The position numbers and the translations under genes were made by a program. A DNA stretch of 5,202 nt from an uncultured Oscillospiraceae bacterium (GTDB taxonomy: Bacteria > Bacillota > Clostridia > Oscillospirales > Oscillospiraceae). The DNA lies in assembly GCA_934567115.1 (NCBI GenBank), contig CAKTJA010000103.1, forward strand, positions 1 through 5,202. Reading direction: 5' to 3'. Shown one piece after another: positions 5,094-5,202 of this stretch. The first letter of the stretch is position 1. Every line of letters starts with the position of its first letter. The notes beneath the pieces were generated by a model. That model was not told the origin of the DNA. It made no database searches and was given only the letters and a program-made list of their open reading frames with translations.

Positions 5094-5128
5094 TCAGCGC
5101 GTCGAAAAAGTCTTTTCGACACGCTGAG
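5093..5128. repeat. Inverted repeat (15 pairs, one mismatch)
   Basis: CTCAGCG (5093-5099) pairs with CGCTGAG (5122-5128). After one C-A mismatch, GTCGAAAA (5101-5108) pairs with TTTTCGAC (5113-5120) around a four-base loop. It shares its first base with the end of the preceding hairpin. Being nearly symmetrical, it would fold in RNA from either strand. Confidence 0.8.
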
Positions 5129-5131
5129 CAA

Positions 5132-5162
5132 GTTTTCAGAACTTTGAAAAAGTTCTGAAAAC
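5132..5162. repeat. Inverted repeat (13-14 bp perfect stem)
   Basis: GTTTTCAGAACTT (5132-5144) pairs perfectly with AAGTTCTGAAAAC (5150-5162) around a short TGAAA loop. It is followed by CGTTGATTTTAATA, a weak T-rich tail that could help termination of rightward transcripts. It is the last element of the hairpin run. Confidence 0.8.
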
Positions 5163-5202
5163 CGTTGATTTTAATAGCGCAGGACACCCCTCTTAGGTTT
5201 CC
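5163..5202. other. Right edge, no recognised feature
   Basis: These 40 bases after the last hairpin contain no start codon with a ribosome site and no structure I can name. A gene beyond the window edge cannot be excluded. Confidence 0.5.

Noticed and set aside
4879..5187. 102-codon minus-strand frame covering the hairpin array and the TSCPD gene
   Set aside because: Its first half is translated palindromes and its second half is antisense to a real gene.

Overview
The window looks like chromosomal DNA from an endospore-forming, GC-rich member of the Clostridia, most likely Oscillospiraceae or Ruminococcaceae-like. The evidence is a recognisable spoVAD-spoVAE pair, strong AGGAGG-type ribosome binding sites, a GTG start, GC-rich third codon positions, and small Clostridia-typical proteins (TSCPD and cupin). 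The taxonomic call is inference. No phage, plasmid, CRISPR, rRNA or tRNA feature was seen.

Left part, minus strand (1-2597). Reading leftward there is a monocistronic ridA with its own sigma-A promoter and a terminator. Next comes a compact three-gene unit: a cysteine-rich double zinc-ribbon protein of unknown function, an NhaC-family Na+/H+ antiporter, and the N-terminus of a cation diffusion facilitator (CDF) transporter that runs off the left edge. The spacing is 6 bp, then a 4-base ATGA overlap, so the three are probably co-transcribed. Together they suggest cation homeostasis, with the zinc-ribbon protein as an unexplained partner.

Middle, plus strand (2598-4119). The 139-bp divergent region carries a good sigma-A promoter facing ridA and a plausible sigma-F/G (forespore) promoter facing spoVAD. 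spoVAD and spoVAE (the SpoVAEb type) form a bicistronic unit for dipicolinic acid (Ca-DPA) handling in the forespore. spoVAC, which normally precedes spoVAD, is not here.

Right part, plus strand (4120-5202). A 283-bp non-coding stretch holds two diverged direct copies of a hairpin-rich element of about 110 bp. Each copy begins with an extended -10-like box. Then follow a small single-domain cupin and a GTG-started TSCPD-family protein 10 bp downstream, likely one operon. After the TSCPD gene comes a run of four consecutive perfect or near-perfect hairpins, and then 40 bp with nothing recognisable.

The coding content is mostly ordinary housekeeping and sporulation. The least explained items are the tandem structured repeat (4144-4364), the hairpin array (5033-5162) and the zinc-ribbon protein tied to two cation transporters. 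I found no convincing sign of a new defence or mobile system.
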